Shown: positions 44,625 through 54,275, counted from the first letter of the stretch. The stretch: DNA of 64,000 nt from Levilactobacillus lanxiensis (GCF_016861655.1 NZ_BOLN01000008.1:113608-177607), one strand, 5' to 3'. The notes: generated by a model not told the origin, from the letters alone. Numbers and translations are program-made.

Positions 44625-46453
44625 TGTCGCCTACTTTCATCAGCGTACGAGAGAATCAGTCCCGTTGCGACGGCGTTCCGGGGACCTTCAATGCCCCGAA
44701 TGTTCCCGCGCCCGGCAACCAAGTCATAGTGCGACAGCTCATCGGTGACCAATCCAGGAATTTCAAAATCAAGCGCCGAGCCACCCACGATAACTACGAA
44801 CGGAATATCGCGAATGTTCCCCGTTGGACTGACGTGGCGTAAGGCCCGAAGTGCATTGGTCACAAACACCCGCTTCTTAGCCGTCTGCCGAATCAGCTTG
44901 ATTTTTTCAATGCTTAAGTTTCCCGGAATGGGTTCATAACCGGTAGGCTTCAGGGCAACGACCCGGGCAAACAGTTCTGCGGGCAATGGATCCTCGAAGA
45001 ACTGAACCGACCCATCCTCGTGCCGCAGTTGAAAGAGGTTTTCAACCTTGGCCAGCGGATAACGTTTGATATCTTCTGCCAGGTAAATGTTGTCGAGCCC
45101 TAACTCGGAGTTGATGATCATCGTGACCATATCTCCGGCACCGGCCAAATGAATCGCGACCTTCTGATTCTGCTTATTCACAATGGACGCATCGGTCGAG
45201 CCGGCACCCAAGTCAAGGATAGCCAGCGGCTTGGTCGTTCCGGGCGTCGTTAACGCCCCCAGAATGGCCGACTCCGCTTCAGCTCCCCCAATTTCAACGG
45301 GGATCCGGAGTTCCTTCTTGATCAAGTCAGCAATCAATTGCATTTGCAAATGGTCTGACTTAACCATCGCGGCAATCCCGACCGCCTGTTCCATTGAGAA
45401 TTCACCGGCTAACCCGCCCCGTACCTTGACGGGCACGGACGTGTTCACCGCCAACAGGTCTTGAATGGCAATGTCTTTGTTCGTCTTGCCGGTTAAATCA
45501 GCCATGGTTTGCCGAACCTTTTCGAGCATCCCACCCACGTTGGTGCCGGCTTCACCAGTGATATCATCGATTTGATCAAAGACGTTGATCTTATCCATAA
45601 TGCTTCGCGCACCCGTCGCCACGTTGACTTTTTGGTGGCCCTTATTCCCGGCGATGGTAATCGCCCCAGCTGGGATGACCCGCGCCTTAACATCACCCTT
45701 AGGCGTCTTAATCACGACAGCCGACCGATTACCGATCAGTGCCCGCGAAACAGGAACAATATTTTTCGTTTCTTCCGAGGTTAAATTAAACAACGTAGCA
45801 ATCCCGTATGGGTTGGACAATTGCGAAATCACTTGCCCTTGCGGCGCAACTTCAACCGCAGCCAGCATATGACGTGGCACCTTATCAATCCGGGCAACTT
45901 CATCGACAATCGGTAACTTCGTTGTTAACCGATTATCAACCAAGACCCCATCATCGCTTTGAAGAATCGCCGCCGTAATATGGTAGCCGTTAGCAGTATA
46001 GGCATTGATCAGCTGGGCAACATCCGCAAAGTCCATCTCTTTCGACACAATCACGATATAAGAACGCTGTTTATCCGTCTGCTCTCGCAAATGTAGTAAA
46101 TCAACCGTATAACCAGAACCAGTTCCCACGCCACCAGGAGTTCCCGGGTTATGCCCAATCATCGTTGATTCGGTAATCACCGTTTCCGTAATGGTTTCCA
46201 TGGCAACATCGCCAATCACTGGAGTGGCCTCGTTGATGCGAATCAAATCAACATCCTTTAAGTCCGTTTTCGTGGTCGCAATCACGCGATGAATCGCATC
46301 CTTAACCCCAATTAAGTTTTTCTTCGTTCCCTTAATTCCCGTTGTCGGCGCAATTCCAGAACCAAGAAAGTTAACCTTGCCGTCCGTTGACACATCCGCT
46401 AAAGCAACTTCAGTCGAGGAATTACCAATGTCTACACCAATCACACGTGTCAT
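44621..46453 (-). CDS. pduG: Diol dehydratase reactivase large subunit PduG
   Basis: 610 residues. ATPase of the actin/Hsp70 type that removes inactivated cobalamin from the dehydratase. The phosphate loops are MTRVIGVDIGNSSTEVAL at the N-terminus and AILDLGAGSTDASIV in the second half. It follows pduE, 20 bp away, and overlaps pduH. Confidence 0.95.
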   Translation of the reverse strand: MTRVIGVDIGNSSTEVALADVSTDGKVNFLGSGIAPTTGIKGTKKNLIGVKDAIHRVIATTKTDLKDVDLIRINEATPVIGDVAMETITETVITESTMIGHNPGTPGGVGTGSGYTVDLLHLREQTDKQRSYIVIVSKEMDFADVAQLINAYTANGYHITAAILQSDDGVLVDNRLTTKLPIVDEVARIDKVPRHMLAAVEVAPQGQVISQLSNPYGIATLFNLTSEETKNIVPVSRALIGNRSAVVIKTPKGDVKARVIPAGAITIAGNKGHQKVNVATGARSIMDKINVFDQIDDITGEAGTNVGGMLEKVRQTMADLTGKTNKDIAIQDLLAVNTSVPVKVRGGLAGEFSMEQAVGIAAMVKSDHLQMQLIADLIKKELRIPVEIGGAEAESAILGALTTPGTTKPLAILDLGAGSTDASIVNKQNQKVAIHLAGAGDMVTMIINSELGLDNIYLAEDIKRYPLAKVENLFQLRHEDGSVQFFEDPLPAELFARVVALKPTGYEPIPGNLSIEKIKLIRQTAKKRVFVTNALRALRHVSPTGNIRDIPFVVIVGGSALDFEIPGLVTDELSHYDLVAGRGNIRGIEGPRNAVATGLILSYADESRRQ

Positions 46454-46473
46454 GCTAAAACCCCTACCTTTGT

Positions 46474-46995
46474 CTAATTGTCACCCTTCAGCTTATTGTG
46501 CTTCTCGTAGTTGGTTGCGGCTTCTTTGAACCAGTTGGAGCAAATGGGTGCGTGGTACTTGTCTGCCAGTTCATCGGCAATGTCTAACAGGTCCTGCTTG
46601 GAAGACCGGTATGGCCGCAAAGCCCCGTACATTTCAAGTAACCGATCATCTGGTACACTGGTCAATTCAGCTGCTCGCTGGAAGTTGTTTTGAATCTGTG
46701 AACGACCGGCTTCAGCAGCGATTTTCCCTTGCATTCTCAACGTTGATGGAGCAATCCGTAATTCTTTCGAATCCACTTTGCCATCCACGATGTCTTGGAA
46801 CGTAATCGCTTTCAATTCTTTGCCAGATGGTGACTTAACTAAGTCTGGGTGCTTCTTGAACAGTGGGAAGTCCTTGGCCGTCAAATCAGGATCAGCACTA
46901 GTCGTGTCTTGAGCTGGTGCCTTAGTCGCTGTCCCACCGTTGCCGTTTAACTCTTTCATAATTTTGGCAACTAAATCGTCTACTTCACTACTCAT
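46474..46995 (-). CDS. pduE: Diol dehydratase small subunit PduE
   Basis: 173 residues from MSSEVDDLVAKIMKELNG, chosen for the GGAGG eight bases upstream. The N-terminal helix is a probable targeting peptide, followed by a Gly/Thr/Ala linker and the conserved core (RIAPSTLRMQGKIAAEAGR...YGALRPYRSSKQDLLD). Confidence 0.94.
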   Translation of the reverse strand: MSSEVDDLVAKIMKELNGNGGTATKAPAQDTTSADPDLTAKDFPLFKKHPDLVKSPSGKELKAITFQDIVDGKVDSKELRIAPSTLRMQGKIAAEAGRSQIQNNFQRAAELTSVPDDRLLEMYGALRPYRSSKQDLLDIADELADKYHAPICSNWFKEAATNYEKHNKLKGDN

Positions 46996-47021
46996 CAATA
47001 CTGCCTCCAATCACGTACTTG

Positions 47022-47702
47022 TTAATTAAAGTTCACATCAATTTCTTCAGCTGGTTTACCAACCACAACCTGCTTCGTTTCTTTAATGTGCATCAAAGCT
47101 GCCAGTGCTTGGTAACGTGGCCGAGCCATTTGATCATTAACCGTTGGTACTGGGCTTGGGGACATGCCTTTCGCATACTGAGCCGCGTTCTTCCCGATTG
47201 CCCGGAACGTATCCAGCGTCAGAACAGGTGCTTGTGGGAACAATTCCAAGTTATTCAGTGGATCTTGATCCTTCTGGTGAATAATGGTCGTCCCTTTGGA
47301 TTGCACCGCAATGGCGATTCCGGAACCGGAGAGCTTATCGGCTTCGGCTGAGATAAAGGAAACGTCTGAAGTCCGGTAAACCTTCATGACCCGGGCCTTC
47401 AAGCCTTCTTCTTCAATCCCGGCAATCAGTTGCCGCAAGACATCCTTGTGTGATTGCTTGATGATGGTTTGGGTCATGACCGTTGCAAATGCAGGTCCAA
47501 CGGCAATGACCACTTCGTTCTTAGACCGTCCTGGCTTCGCAACGCCCATTGGCTTGAACCAATCGACACTACTTTCTTGACTGGGGCCGTCCGTTGCAAC
47601 TTCCCCGCCCTTAAATGAAATTGGGGTATCAGCGCTCTTCATTTCTCCAAGAACATCGCGAACAATGCTCTTGAGTAAAGTTTCATCAATTTCCTGACTC
47701 AC
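47022..47702 (-). CDS. pduD: Diol dehydratase medium subunit PduD
   Basis: 226 residues. The GTG start at 47700-47702 has GGAGGT upstream. The N-terminus [21 protein letters not shown] is the encapsulation peptide that brings the whole PduCDE complex into the compartment. The core has PIGVAKPG-type and [12 protein letters not shown] motifs that help hold cobalamin. Confidence 0.95.
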   Translation of the reverse strand: MSQEIDETLLKSIVRDVLGEMKSADTPISFKGGEVATDGPSQESSVDWFKPMGVAKPGRSKNEVVIAVGPAFATVMTQTIIKQSHKDVLRQLIAGIEEEGLKARVMKVYRTSDVSFISAEADKLSGSGIAIAVQSKGTTIIHQKDQDPLNNLELFPQAPVLTLDTFRAIGKNAAQYAKGMSPSPVPTVNDQMARPRYQALAALMHIKETKQVVVGKPAEEIDVNFN

Positions 47703-47725
47703 TGAACTTACCTCCTTACCTGATA

Positions 47726-49402
47726 CTAGAAGTCAACTTTTTGAGGATCCAAGGCCCAAGGAATATCCTTGATCTTCTGCCACTGGTCCTTGTTTTCCCA
47801 AACACGGTAGCCAGTTCCTGGACCCATGTAATCGTTGTTATCGTTGATCGCAGAAATACAGTTCCAATCCTTGTCGAAGATGGCAGAGGTTTGCAGGTAG
47901 TCCCCACAGATCTTTTGTTGGGCCAACTTGAAGACGGCTTGGGCAGTATCGTCAATACCATGGTCATCCAACGCCTTGATGATGTCGGAAACCGTGACGC
48001 CACGATCCATCAGGTCTTGCGCTGCCTTGATATCCTGGGTCATGTCACGCTTTGGCATATCGTCTGACGTGCTCCCATAGGTTGCAGCTTCAACTTCTTC
48101 ATCAGTGATTTCTGGTAATCCTAAACCATCGAAGACCGCTTGAACCGCTTTGGCAGCCTTTTGACGGATCTTGATAGCTTGATCTTCAGTGATTGGCAAA
48201 ATCCCACCGTCAACCGCTAAGTCACGTTCCATGGATTCGTAGTCATCGTAGTCCAAGACATCCATGTTAGAACCTGCGAAGGTGTTGTCAGAGTTTTCTT
48301 CACCGGCATACCCAGAAGAGATGTAATCAGTCCCGGCGATGAATTGGCCTAACATCCGTTCAGTCCGACGAATATCAGAGTGTGAGAACGTTTGGTCGTT
48401 ACTGGAAGCACATTCCAGATCCATCATCATGCACATCAGGTTTTCACCTAAGACTTCACGCAGACCACTTGGAACCGCGCTAGGAACCCCGATACAACTA
48501 ACACTCCCGTTTTGCAGGCCTTGAACACCAGAAGCCTTTGTGATGTAAATGCAACGAGATTCAAGGTAGAGCATGGATTTCCCTTCGGTGTAGCCCATCA
48601 GCACTTCAGAACCAGAACCGGAACTGAACCGCATCTTCAAGCCACGTGAAGCATAGCAGGAAGCCAAGAAGCCTTTGGACCAAGGCGTATCGTCACCATC
48701 AGTGAAGACTTTGTCAGTCCCGTAAACGGAAATCGTTTCAGCATAGGCCGTGAAACCACGCATCCCTAATCCCAGTTCAACCGCTTCTTCAACGGAGCAT
48801 TGGGTGATAACCCCGGGACGACCAGCTTGCGCCCCGACCATTAATGAAATCGCATTTAATGGGGCGTAACGGGCAACCGCCGTGGTCGTTTCAAGTTCAG
48901 GGAAGCCACGCAAGGCAGCTTCGGCACCATCGGCCGCAATTTCTGCTGGATTATCCAACGTGTTCGTAATATGTGCTTGGGTAAATGGTGTCCGCCGTGG
49001 ACGCATCTTTTGAACCGCCATGATCATTTCAGCGAAGTTCAATTGATTGATAACATCGGAAGCTTTGGCTGGCGTCAATGCCGTCGTGACCTTGGCAACT
49101 TCGGAACGAGAAACGTTGGGGTCAATCAGCATCTTCGCAATGGATTGTGAGGACATTGCGTTAGCCTTTTCAGCGTTGGCAATGTTAATCCCATATTCAG
49201 CGATGTACTGGTCAATTAAGTCAAAGTCTTCGCGCTTCTTGCCATCGAGTTCGGTAATGACACCGTTTTCAACTTTGAGACTTGGATCTGGGTCGTTCTT
49301 GCTGTGCATCGCAACCAGACCTTCATCGTCCCATTCTTTAACAAATCCATCCAAATGTACTGGACGCTTCTCAAGCTTTTCAAATCGTTTTTGCCGCTTC
49401 AA
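47726..49402 (-). CDS. pduC: Adenosylcobalamin-dependent diol/glycerol dehydratase large subunit PduC
   Basis: Catalytic subunit of 558 residues: converts 1,2-propanediol to propionaldehyde and glycerol to 3-hydroxypropionaldehyde by a radical mechanism. The TTG start at 49400-49402 gives [24 protein letters not shown], the family N-terminus, behind GGGAGG. Substrate and metal-site regions ([35 protein letters not shown]) are intact. B12 must be imported, since no cob genes are in the window. Confidence 0.97.
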   Translation of the reverse strand: MKRQKRFEKLEKRPVHLDGFVKEWDDEGLVAMHSKNDPDPSLKVENGVITELDGKKREDFDLIDQYIAEYGINIANAEKANAMSSQSIAKMLIDPNVSRSEVAKVTTALTPAKASDVINQLNFAEMIMAVQKMRPRRTPFTQAHITNTLDNPAEIAADGAEAALRGFPELETTTAVARYAPLNAISLMVGAQAGRPGVITQCSVEEAVELGLGMRGFTAYAETISVYGTDKVFTDGDDTPWSKGFLASCYASRGLKMRFSSGSGSEVLMGYTEGKSMLYLESRCIYITKASGVQGLQNGSVSCIGVPSAVPSGLREVLGENLMCMMMDLECASSNDQTFSHSDIRRTERMLGQFIAGTDYISSGYAGEENSDNTFAGSNMDVLDYDDYESMERDLAVDGGILPITEDQAIKIRQKAAKAVQAVFDGLGLPEITDEEVEAATYGSTSDDMPKRDMTQDIKAAQDLMDRGVTVSDIIKALDDHGIDDTAQAVFKLAQQKICGDYLQTSAIFDKDWNCISAINDNNDYMGPGTGYRVWENKDQWQKIKDIPWALDPQKVDF

Positions 49403-49420
49403 TTAAAATCATCCTCCCAA

Positions 49421-50257
49421 CTACTTAATGTATGATGGAAAATCATTGACTGGCTTATCGCCTAATTCGGCTAATAATTTCAAACCAACTTCACGTCCGG
49501 CCATGACAGCTTGACGAACGGCACCTGATTCACCACTAATGTGAACCATGCCTTCGTTTGAGAAGCTCGTTCCGTGACCTGGTGACGCGAATGATAAAAC
49601 GTTGACGGAAGCTGTTTTGACGGCTGTATCGGCCATCACAACACCAATTCCGGCAGGTGCCCCACAAATCAGGCCGTAAGCCTTACCTTCAGGTGCACCG
49701 AAAGCAAAGTTGCAGGCACCTGAAGCCCGGGCAGTGAATTGGAATTCCAAATGTCCGGCGGCGGAGTTATAAACATCCCCGAACGTCCGGCTCAAATTAT
49801 CCAACGCCACATTGATCGCCTGACGGGCATCCGATGGGTCGTTACCACCGACAATGATCAAGGAACCATGGCCAGCGCCACCCTTGGTATCCCGAGGTAA
49901 TTCAACGTCAATAACTTCGGTATTCGTTTGCTTAACCGCTTCATCAATGGCCATGATGTGAGGACCCGCACCAGAGCGGGCACTTAGAATCCCCAAAACG
50001 GGGTACTTCTTGGATACATGCAATTGATCAAGTAATAATGGATCAACACTTGGAATCACCATCCCAATGGTGTCCCCGATTTCTCGGGTCCCGACAAACT
50101 CAGGAACGACACTCGTTGAGTTCAAAAGGTCCTTGGTTTCCATTTTCTTTCCTCCCAACGAACTCATTGCTTCCTTAGGATCGATATTGATACCGCGCTT
50201 CAAAAGTTCTTGAACAACTTTCTGAATCACTTCATTATTTTCTGCCATCTTTATCAA
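49421..50257 (-). CDS. pduB: Shell protein PduB (with internal start for PduB')
   Basis: 278 residues of the tandem-BMC trimer family. The TTG at 50255-50257 has AAGGA seven bases upstream (an ATG three codons later is the alternative). An internal ATG at 50141-50143, codon 39, has its own GGGAGGAAAGAAA site, so a shorter PduB' of 240 residues should also be made, as in Salmonella where the PduB N-terminus links shell to enzyme core. The two BMC domains are GTREIGDTIGMVIPSVD... and AYGLICGAPAGIGVV.... Confidence 0.95.
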   Translation of the reverse strand: MIKMAENNEVIQKVVQELLKRGINIDPKEAMSSLGGKKMETKDLLNSTSVVPEFVGTREIGDTIGMVIPSVDPLLLDQLHVSKKYPVLGILSARSGAGPHIMAIDEAVKQTNTEVIDVELPRDTKGGAGHGSLIIVGGNDPSDARQAINVALDNLSRTFGDVYNSAAGHLEFQFTARASGACNFAFGAPEGKAYGLICGAPAGIGVVMADTAVKTASVNVLSFASPGHGTSFSNEGMVHISGESGAVRQAVMAGREVGLKLLAELGDKPVNDFPSYIK

Positions 50258-50267
50258 CCACTAATCC

Positions 50268-50561
50268 TTATTTGGCTGCGTCAGTTGCTTGCTTAGGTAA
50301 CAGCTTCTCAACATCCGTGTGTGGACGTGGAATGACGTAGTTGGAAACAACTTCGCCAATGTTTTCCGCTGCTGAAACACCTGCGTCAACAGATGCCTTA
50401 ACCGCACCAACATCTCCACGAACCATTACCGTGACTAACCCGTGACCAATCTTTTCTTGGCCAACCAAGGATACATTGGCAGCTTTAACCATCGCATCGG
50501 CTGCTTCGATTGAAGCGACTAACCCTTGGGTTTCAATCATTCCTAATGCTTCTTGTTCCAT
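50268..50561 (-). CDS. pduA: Shell hexamer PduA
   Basis: First gene of the operon; 97 residues from [20 protein letters not shown] with GGGAGG nine bases upstream (the frame extends 14 codons further without support). A single BMC domain with [21 protein letters not shown]; the hexamer pore is expected to admit propanediol or glycerol and retain aldehyde. A short lysine/alanine-rich tail ends the protein. Confidence 0.95.
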   Translation of the reverse strand: MEQEALGMIETQGLVASIEAADAMVKAANVSLVGQEKIGHGLVTVMVRGDVGAVKASVDAGVSAAENIGEVVSNYVIPRPHTDVEKLLPKQATDAAK

Positions 50562-50641
50562 AAGGTGAGACCTCCCATAAAGTATAGAATCAAGCCGCTT
50601 CAATTCGGTTTGAAGCTGCCTGTTATTCTTAAAACACCTTC

Positions 50642-50647
50642 ATTATA
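50642..50647 (-). promoter_or_regulatory. -10 element of the pdu operon promoter
   Basis: TATAAT on the minus strand, 81 bp upstream of the pduA ATG, with no recognisable -35 at 17 bp. A good -10 with a poor -35 fits a promoter that depends on an activator such as the divergent PocR protein. Confidence 0.55.
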
Positions 50648-50750
50648 GAGAAGTCGACCGTCATTATCTTAATGAACAAATTCACAAAGTATGCAATAAT
50701 TCACTGATAAAAGGTAAGTTTTTTCCAAAATGACAAGAATGAAACGAAAT

Positions 50751-50764
50751 TGTAAGCGCTTCCT
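50751..50764. promoter_or_regulatory. cre-like site in the pduA-pocR intergenic region
   Basis: TGTAAGCGCTTCCT, matching the CcpA operator TGWNANCGNTNWCA except at two of the last three positions. It lies about 105 bp upstream of the pdu -10 and 95 bp upstream of pocR, so glucose repression of both directions is plausible. Confidence 0.5.
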
Positions 50765-50858
50765 TGCATTTTCTTGATAACCCGTTTAAAATTACCCATA
50801 GATAAGATTCTACTAATAATGTTTTCGAAACTTGGATACCTTCGGAAGGAAGATCACT

Positions 50859-51926
50859 ATGCCTATTAGTACTCCCGTCACTATCGATTACACTGGATTA
50901 TCTGATTCGATTCAACTATTTTCAAAAATAAGTCAAATAAGGACCTCCTTTTATGACTTCAGCGATACGTTATTAAAAGATGGTCACGTTTATCACGGGA
51001 TAAGTGAGGTTGAACACAATCTCATTTTGAAGGATTCGGCAATCACCCTCCTGTTTCCGGTAATTGCTGCCGACAATATCATCGGTTTTGTCATCTGTGA
51101 CGCGACCGGGGTCTCCCAAGAACGTGCCCACCTGGCCAAGACTTACATAGAGAGCATCTCCAACGATACTTTAGGAAAGTTACTGCATACCCACATAAAG
51201 ATTCTCAACCCACTCAGTGCCCATAGCGTCTCTCAGATGAGAAAATTTGCTCTGTTGTTCAAACCAACCCTCAATCGGATTGATCAACAGCCGGCCACCA
51301 ATCGCACGCATCCCCTGACCATCAAGAAGACCTCGAGCATTGATGACATTCTGGCCTACGTGCAAAGCAATATTCGTAATCCGATTTCCCTGGAATCAGT
51401 CTCACAGAACGTTTTCCTCTCGCCATCCTATCTCAGTCGGATTTTTAAGCGGTACCTTCACGTAAATTTCATCGACTATGTCAACTACCAACGGGTCGCC
51501 ATCGCTTGCAAATACTTAATGCTCACCAACAATAAAGTCAGCGTCATTTCCAGACAAGTCGGTTGTGCCCAGAATAGTTACTTCTCCAAAGTCTTCAAAC
51601 GTGCGACTGGCATGTCCCCCCTGGCCTATCGTCGAAGCCACGCGGCCGTTCAAAAGGTCTTGACCATTCCCCGTGATTTAACTTGGAACGATCAAGATAC
51701 CATCTTTGATATTTCCCGCCGCTACTTCAAACAATTAGACTGTGACTTCTCCATGCAGACCACGAATGGCTACCCCTATGTCAACCAAATTGGGCCCTTA
51801 ACAGATTCCGGGTCGCGGGGTTGGCTCTACACGGTTAACTGCCATCAACCCACGCAGCCATCCAGCAATATTGTCAGTGCCAATAACGCGGTGATTCAAT
51901 GGATCTATACGAGTCGCGTCTCGTAA
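50859..51926 (+). CDS. pocR: PocR-like AraC-family activator of the pdu operon
   Basis: 355 residues from MPISTPVTIDYTGLSDSIQ, where GGAAGGAAG precedes the ATG; an extra nine codons upstream lack support. The N-terminal PocR sensory domain (about 1-120) should sense diol or glycerol. The AraC DNA-binding domain is near 160-265 (NPISLESVSQNVFLSPSYLSRIFKRYL and SRQVGCAQNSYFSKVFKRATGMSP). The additional C-terminal 90 residues are less familiar. Divergent from the operon it should control. Confidence 0.92.
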   Translation: MPISTPVTIDYTGLSDSIQLFSKISQIRTSFYDFSDTLLKDGHVYHGISEVEHNLILKDSAITLLFPVIAADNIIGFVICDATGVSQERAHLAKTYIESISNDTLGKLLHTHIKILNPLSAHSVSQMRKFALLFKPTLNRIDQQPATNRTHPLTIKKTSSIDDILAYVQSNIRNPISLESVSQNVFLSPSYLSRIFKRYLHVNFIDYVNYQRVAIACKYLMLTNNKVSVISRQVGCAQNSYFSKVFKRATGMSPLAYRRSHAAVQKVLTIPRDLTWNDQDTIFDISRRYFKQLDCDFSMQTTNGYPYVNQIGPLTDSGSRGWLYTVNCHQPTQPSSNIVSANNAVIQWIYTSRVS

Positions 51927-51970
51927 ATTATGTTCGGGTTCAGCCGCTTAATCCGTAATTTAGCCAAATT

Positions 51971-52012
51971 AAAAACTATCCACCGGTAAGTAACTGCCGA
52001 TGGATAGTTTTC
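51971..52012. terminator. Bidirectional terminator between pocR and pduF
   Basis: Stem AAAACTATCCACCGG / CCGATGGATAGTTTT with a nine-base loop; A-run before and T-run after allow use by both convergent genes. Confidence 0.8.
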
Positions 52013-52033
52013 TGTCTGTCTAACCTAATTACA

Positions 52034-52738
52034 TCAAAGGGCAACCTTAATCGCTGCCGCAATCGTGCCACCCAACAGTGGGCCACACATTGGTACCCAG
52101 GCATACCACCATTCACCACTGCCACCATTTGGCACTGGTAAAATCGTGTATGCCAACCGTGGACCCCAGTCACGGGCAGGGTTAATCGCGAAGCCCGTGG
52201 TCGTCCCGAGGCCAGTCCCAATGACCAGAATCAGTGTTCCGACGATGAATGGTTTCAGTCCTTGGGTAAAGTTCCCGAGGTTCAGCAGAACAAAGACAAA
52301 CCCAAAGGTCGCAACCGTTTCAGAAATAAAATTATAAAATGGCGATTTAATCGCTGGCCGCGTTGCAAAGATGCCGACCGTGTTCCCTTCCGCTTCACCC
52401 TTGCTGGCTTTGAAGTGGGGGGCAAATTGCAAGATGACGATTGCCGCACCCACAAAGGCACCGAGAAATTGACCGGCTAAGTAAGGCAAAACATGTGACC
52501 AGGGAAAGAGACCAAACAGGGCAAATGGAATCGTGACGGCTGGATTCAAATGTCCATCTGAACCCAATGCGCCGGCCACATAGACCCCCATCGTCACGGC
52601 CAATCCCCAGGAAGTGCAGACAAACAGCCAACTTGATCCCTTAGCATAGGACTTATTCAGGTTCAACCCAGCACCCGTGCCGGCTCCGAGAAGGATTAAA
52701 ACCATGGTCCCAAAAAACTCACCGATAAATCCATTCAA
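52034..52738 (-). CDS. pduF: Glycerol/propanediol facilitator PduF
   Basis: 234 residues of the aquaglyceroporin family: six membrane helices with the two pore motifs NPAVT and NPARDWGPR. The D after NPAR is the glycerol-channel signature. TTG at 52736-52738 (MNGFIGEFFGTMVLILLG) is chosen because AGGTGG lies eight bases upstream and the start then fits the family. It lets diols or glycerol enter for the pdu pathway. Confidence 0.93.
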   Translation of the reverse strand: MNGFIGEFFGTMVLILLGAGTGAGLNLNKSYAKGSSWLFVCTSWGLAVTMGVYVAGALGSDGHLNPAVTIPFALFGLFPWSHVLPYLAGQFLGAFVGAAIVILQFAPHFKASKGEAEGNTVGIFATRPAIKSPFYNFISETVATFGFVFVLLNLGNFTQGLKPFIVGTLILVIGTGLGTTTGFAINPARDWGPRLAYTILPVPNGGSGEWWYAWVPMCGPLLGGTIAAAIKVAL

Positions 52739-52893
52739 AATTGACACCCACCTTTTCTAAGTATTACCATTTTTACTGGCAATTCTATCTTAGCAAAGGC
52801 GAGCGGTAGAATTTTATTCTGTTCACCTTTGAACAAGTGAATGCGGCTAAAATTTGCTATTTCTTAATCGCAATCAGCTGAAAAAATTTCTGC

Positions 52894-52922
52894 TTGCATT
52901 ATCGAACGTTTGTTCGTATAAT
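52894..52922 (+). promoter_or_regulatory. SOS-type promoter with LexA box
   Basis: TTGCAT (52894-52899) and TATAAT (52917-52922) with a 17-bp spacer. The spacer contains CGAACGTTTGTTCG (52903-52916), a perfect Gram-positive LexA/DinR box CGAACNNNNGTTCG. Confidence 0.85.
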
Positions 52923-52941
52923 GCTATTTGAGGTGATGATC

Positions 52942-53199
52942 ATGGAACAACGCGCATTCAACGGAAAAATAATGGCTGACCCGAAAGTCCTCAAGCTCAG
53001 TCCCCTACTCATCTTTGCCAAGGTTGTCGACGAGGTCGGTAACGTTCACAACTGTTTGATTCATCAGCACGGGTTGAACTTCCTGTACCAGGCTACTTCT
53101 GGGGCACAGGTTGCGCTTTATGGGCATCTGAACCAACGTAAACAATTTGTGGTCACCCACTTTACTGTGGTGGCCAGCTCGGCTTCTGTGGCTTCTTAG
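52942..53199 (+). CDS. LexA-controlled small protein, 85 aa
   Basis: Start at MEQRAFNGKIMADPKVLKLSP behind GAGGTGATGATC. I do not recognise the family. The alternation of beta-strand-like segments (LLIFAKVVDEVGNVHNCLI, AQVALYGHLN, KQFVVTHFTVV) resembles a small OB-fold nucleic-acid-binding protein. The SOS promoter directly upstream says it is a DNA-damage gene. It is monocistronic with its own terminator. Confidence 0.75.
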   Translation: MEQRAFNGKIMADPKVLKLSPLLIFAKVVDEVGNVHNCLIHQHGLNFLYQATSGAQVALYGHLNQRKQFVVTHFTVVASSASVAS

Positions 53200-53210
53200 T
53201 GCTAATTAAA

Positions 53211-53247
53211 ATGGACCAAGCCCGTTAAACGAGTTGGTCCATTTTTT
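53211..53247. terminator. Terminator between the SOS gene and the toxin-antitoxin pair
   Basis: Stem TGGACCAA / TTGGTCCA followed by TTTTTT on the plus strand and by TTTTA on the minus strand; it serves the two convergent units. Confidence 0.8.
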
Positions 53248-53692
53248 AATGCTTATATAATTTGAATTTTGTGTCCACAGCGAGAATATAAAACGTTTTC
53301 TCCTGAATTCTCCCAATAATTCGTCCCGTATCTGAAATACGAAAAATCCAAAAACCCGGTAGACAGTCTAAGTGTCGTAACGATCGCGTAAAATCAGGAT
53401 GAACAGCTACCGCAACTTCTTTCTCCGGCAAATTTTCTAATCCAAGTCGTTTAGGCCATCCAAGAATCGCATTGTAGCGTTCTGACGAGAGTCGAACCAT
53501 TTTATCAAACATTTGGCCCTTGACGACTTTGGTAAATCCCTTACCATCAAAGCCATACTTTCTATCTCGTGTGATGAAGGAAAAGTTAAACGCCAATCGA
53601 TCCGGCTCAAAGTTAAGAATTTTTCGCTTTCGCAACTCGACCTTTTTTCTCGCAGACTTCTCGTACTTGGATGTCAACCGAAGTTTGGTCAC
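53246..53692 (-). CDS. Putative toxin partner of a Panacea antitoxin
   Basis: 148 residues, basic N-terminal half (KSARKKVELRKRKIL), tryptophan-containing middle and a C-terminal end IGRIQEKTFYILAVDTKFKLYKH. The last part resembles the closing strands of RelE/ParE-like toxins (iGr..., D-x-x-x-x-Y), but I cannot name the family. It overlaps the preceding Panacea-domain gene by 4 bp (ATGA), the order antitoxin then toxin. Function is inferred from that context. Confidence 0.55.
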   Translation of the reverse strand: MTKLRLTSKYEKSARKKVELRKRKILNFEPDRLAFNFSFITRDRKYGFDGKGFTKVVKGQMFDKMVRLSSERYNAILGWPKRLGLENLPEKEVAVAVHPDFTRSLRHLDCLPGFWIFRISDTGRIIGRIQEKTFYILAVDTKFKLYKH

Positions 53693-54156
53693 TGAGCAAC
53701 AACCTCAGCAATAAAGAAGTCTTTCATTAGCTCAGGACTGATGACGGTATTTTGAGGTGTTTCCAGCCACGGCCGTTCCTCATGTGTTCGCCGCATCAGC
53801 TCAGTTGCTGATTGGTCCCCCAAGGCTGTCCATACAGCTGCCAATACGATACCTAATTGGGAATATTCAGAAATACTCTGATAGTCATCGACTGCCGTTG
53901 TATCGTCAGTTAGATTCCCAACGATTCCCCGTCGGCCCTGATATTTCTCGTAGACCTCACGCACCACCGGTCCAAACTGCCAAGCGAGAATGTCTTTGGC
54001 AAAAGCCTTTTCACCATAAGCCGCTAAATACGTTCCCTGAACGTAATATAGCAGCTTCATGACCTTCATCTGTGTTAACTCATCGGCTTGAATCGTTCGC
54101 ATCTCTGCATTACTGGTCACTCTAAACCAATTAACAATTTTGAACACATCGGTCAA
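53689..54156 (-). CDS. Panacea-domain (DUF4065/GepA-like) antitoxin
   Basis: 155 residues. The core is TQMKVMKLLYYVQGTYLAAYGEKAFAKDILAWQFGPVVREVYEKYQ, the SocA/GepA (Panacea) signature: K-L-L-Y-Y, an L-x-W-x-x-G-P-V and following helix. Such domains act as antitoxins to many unrelated toxins. The start is a TTG at 54154-54156 with AGGGG about ten bases upstream. It overlaps the downstream gene by 4 bp. Confidence 0.8.
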   Translation of the reverse strand: MTDVFKIVNWFRVTSNAEMRTIQADELTQMKVMKLLYYVQGTYLAAYGEKAFAKDILAWQFGPVVREVYEKYQGRRGIVGNLTDDTTAVDDYQSISEYSQLGIVLAAVWTALGDQSATELMRRTHEERPWLETPQNTVISPELMKDFFIAEVVAQ

Positions 54157-54275
54157 CGGCTCTCGCCCCTCTCACTTGCGTCTTAACGACTACCGGTAGT
54201 ATACCTGCTGACTCAGGGTCTTGTAAACGAATTGCCGCGATTCTCATCAACTAATAACAATCGTGCTTGATTGGT

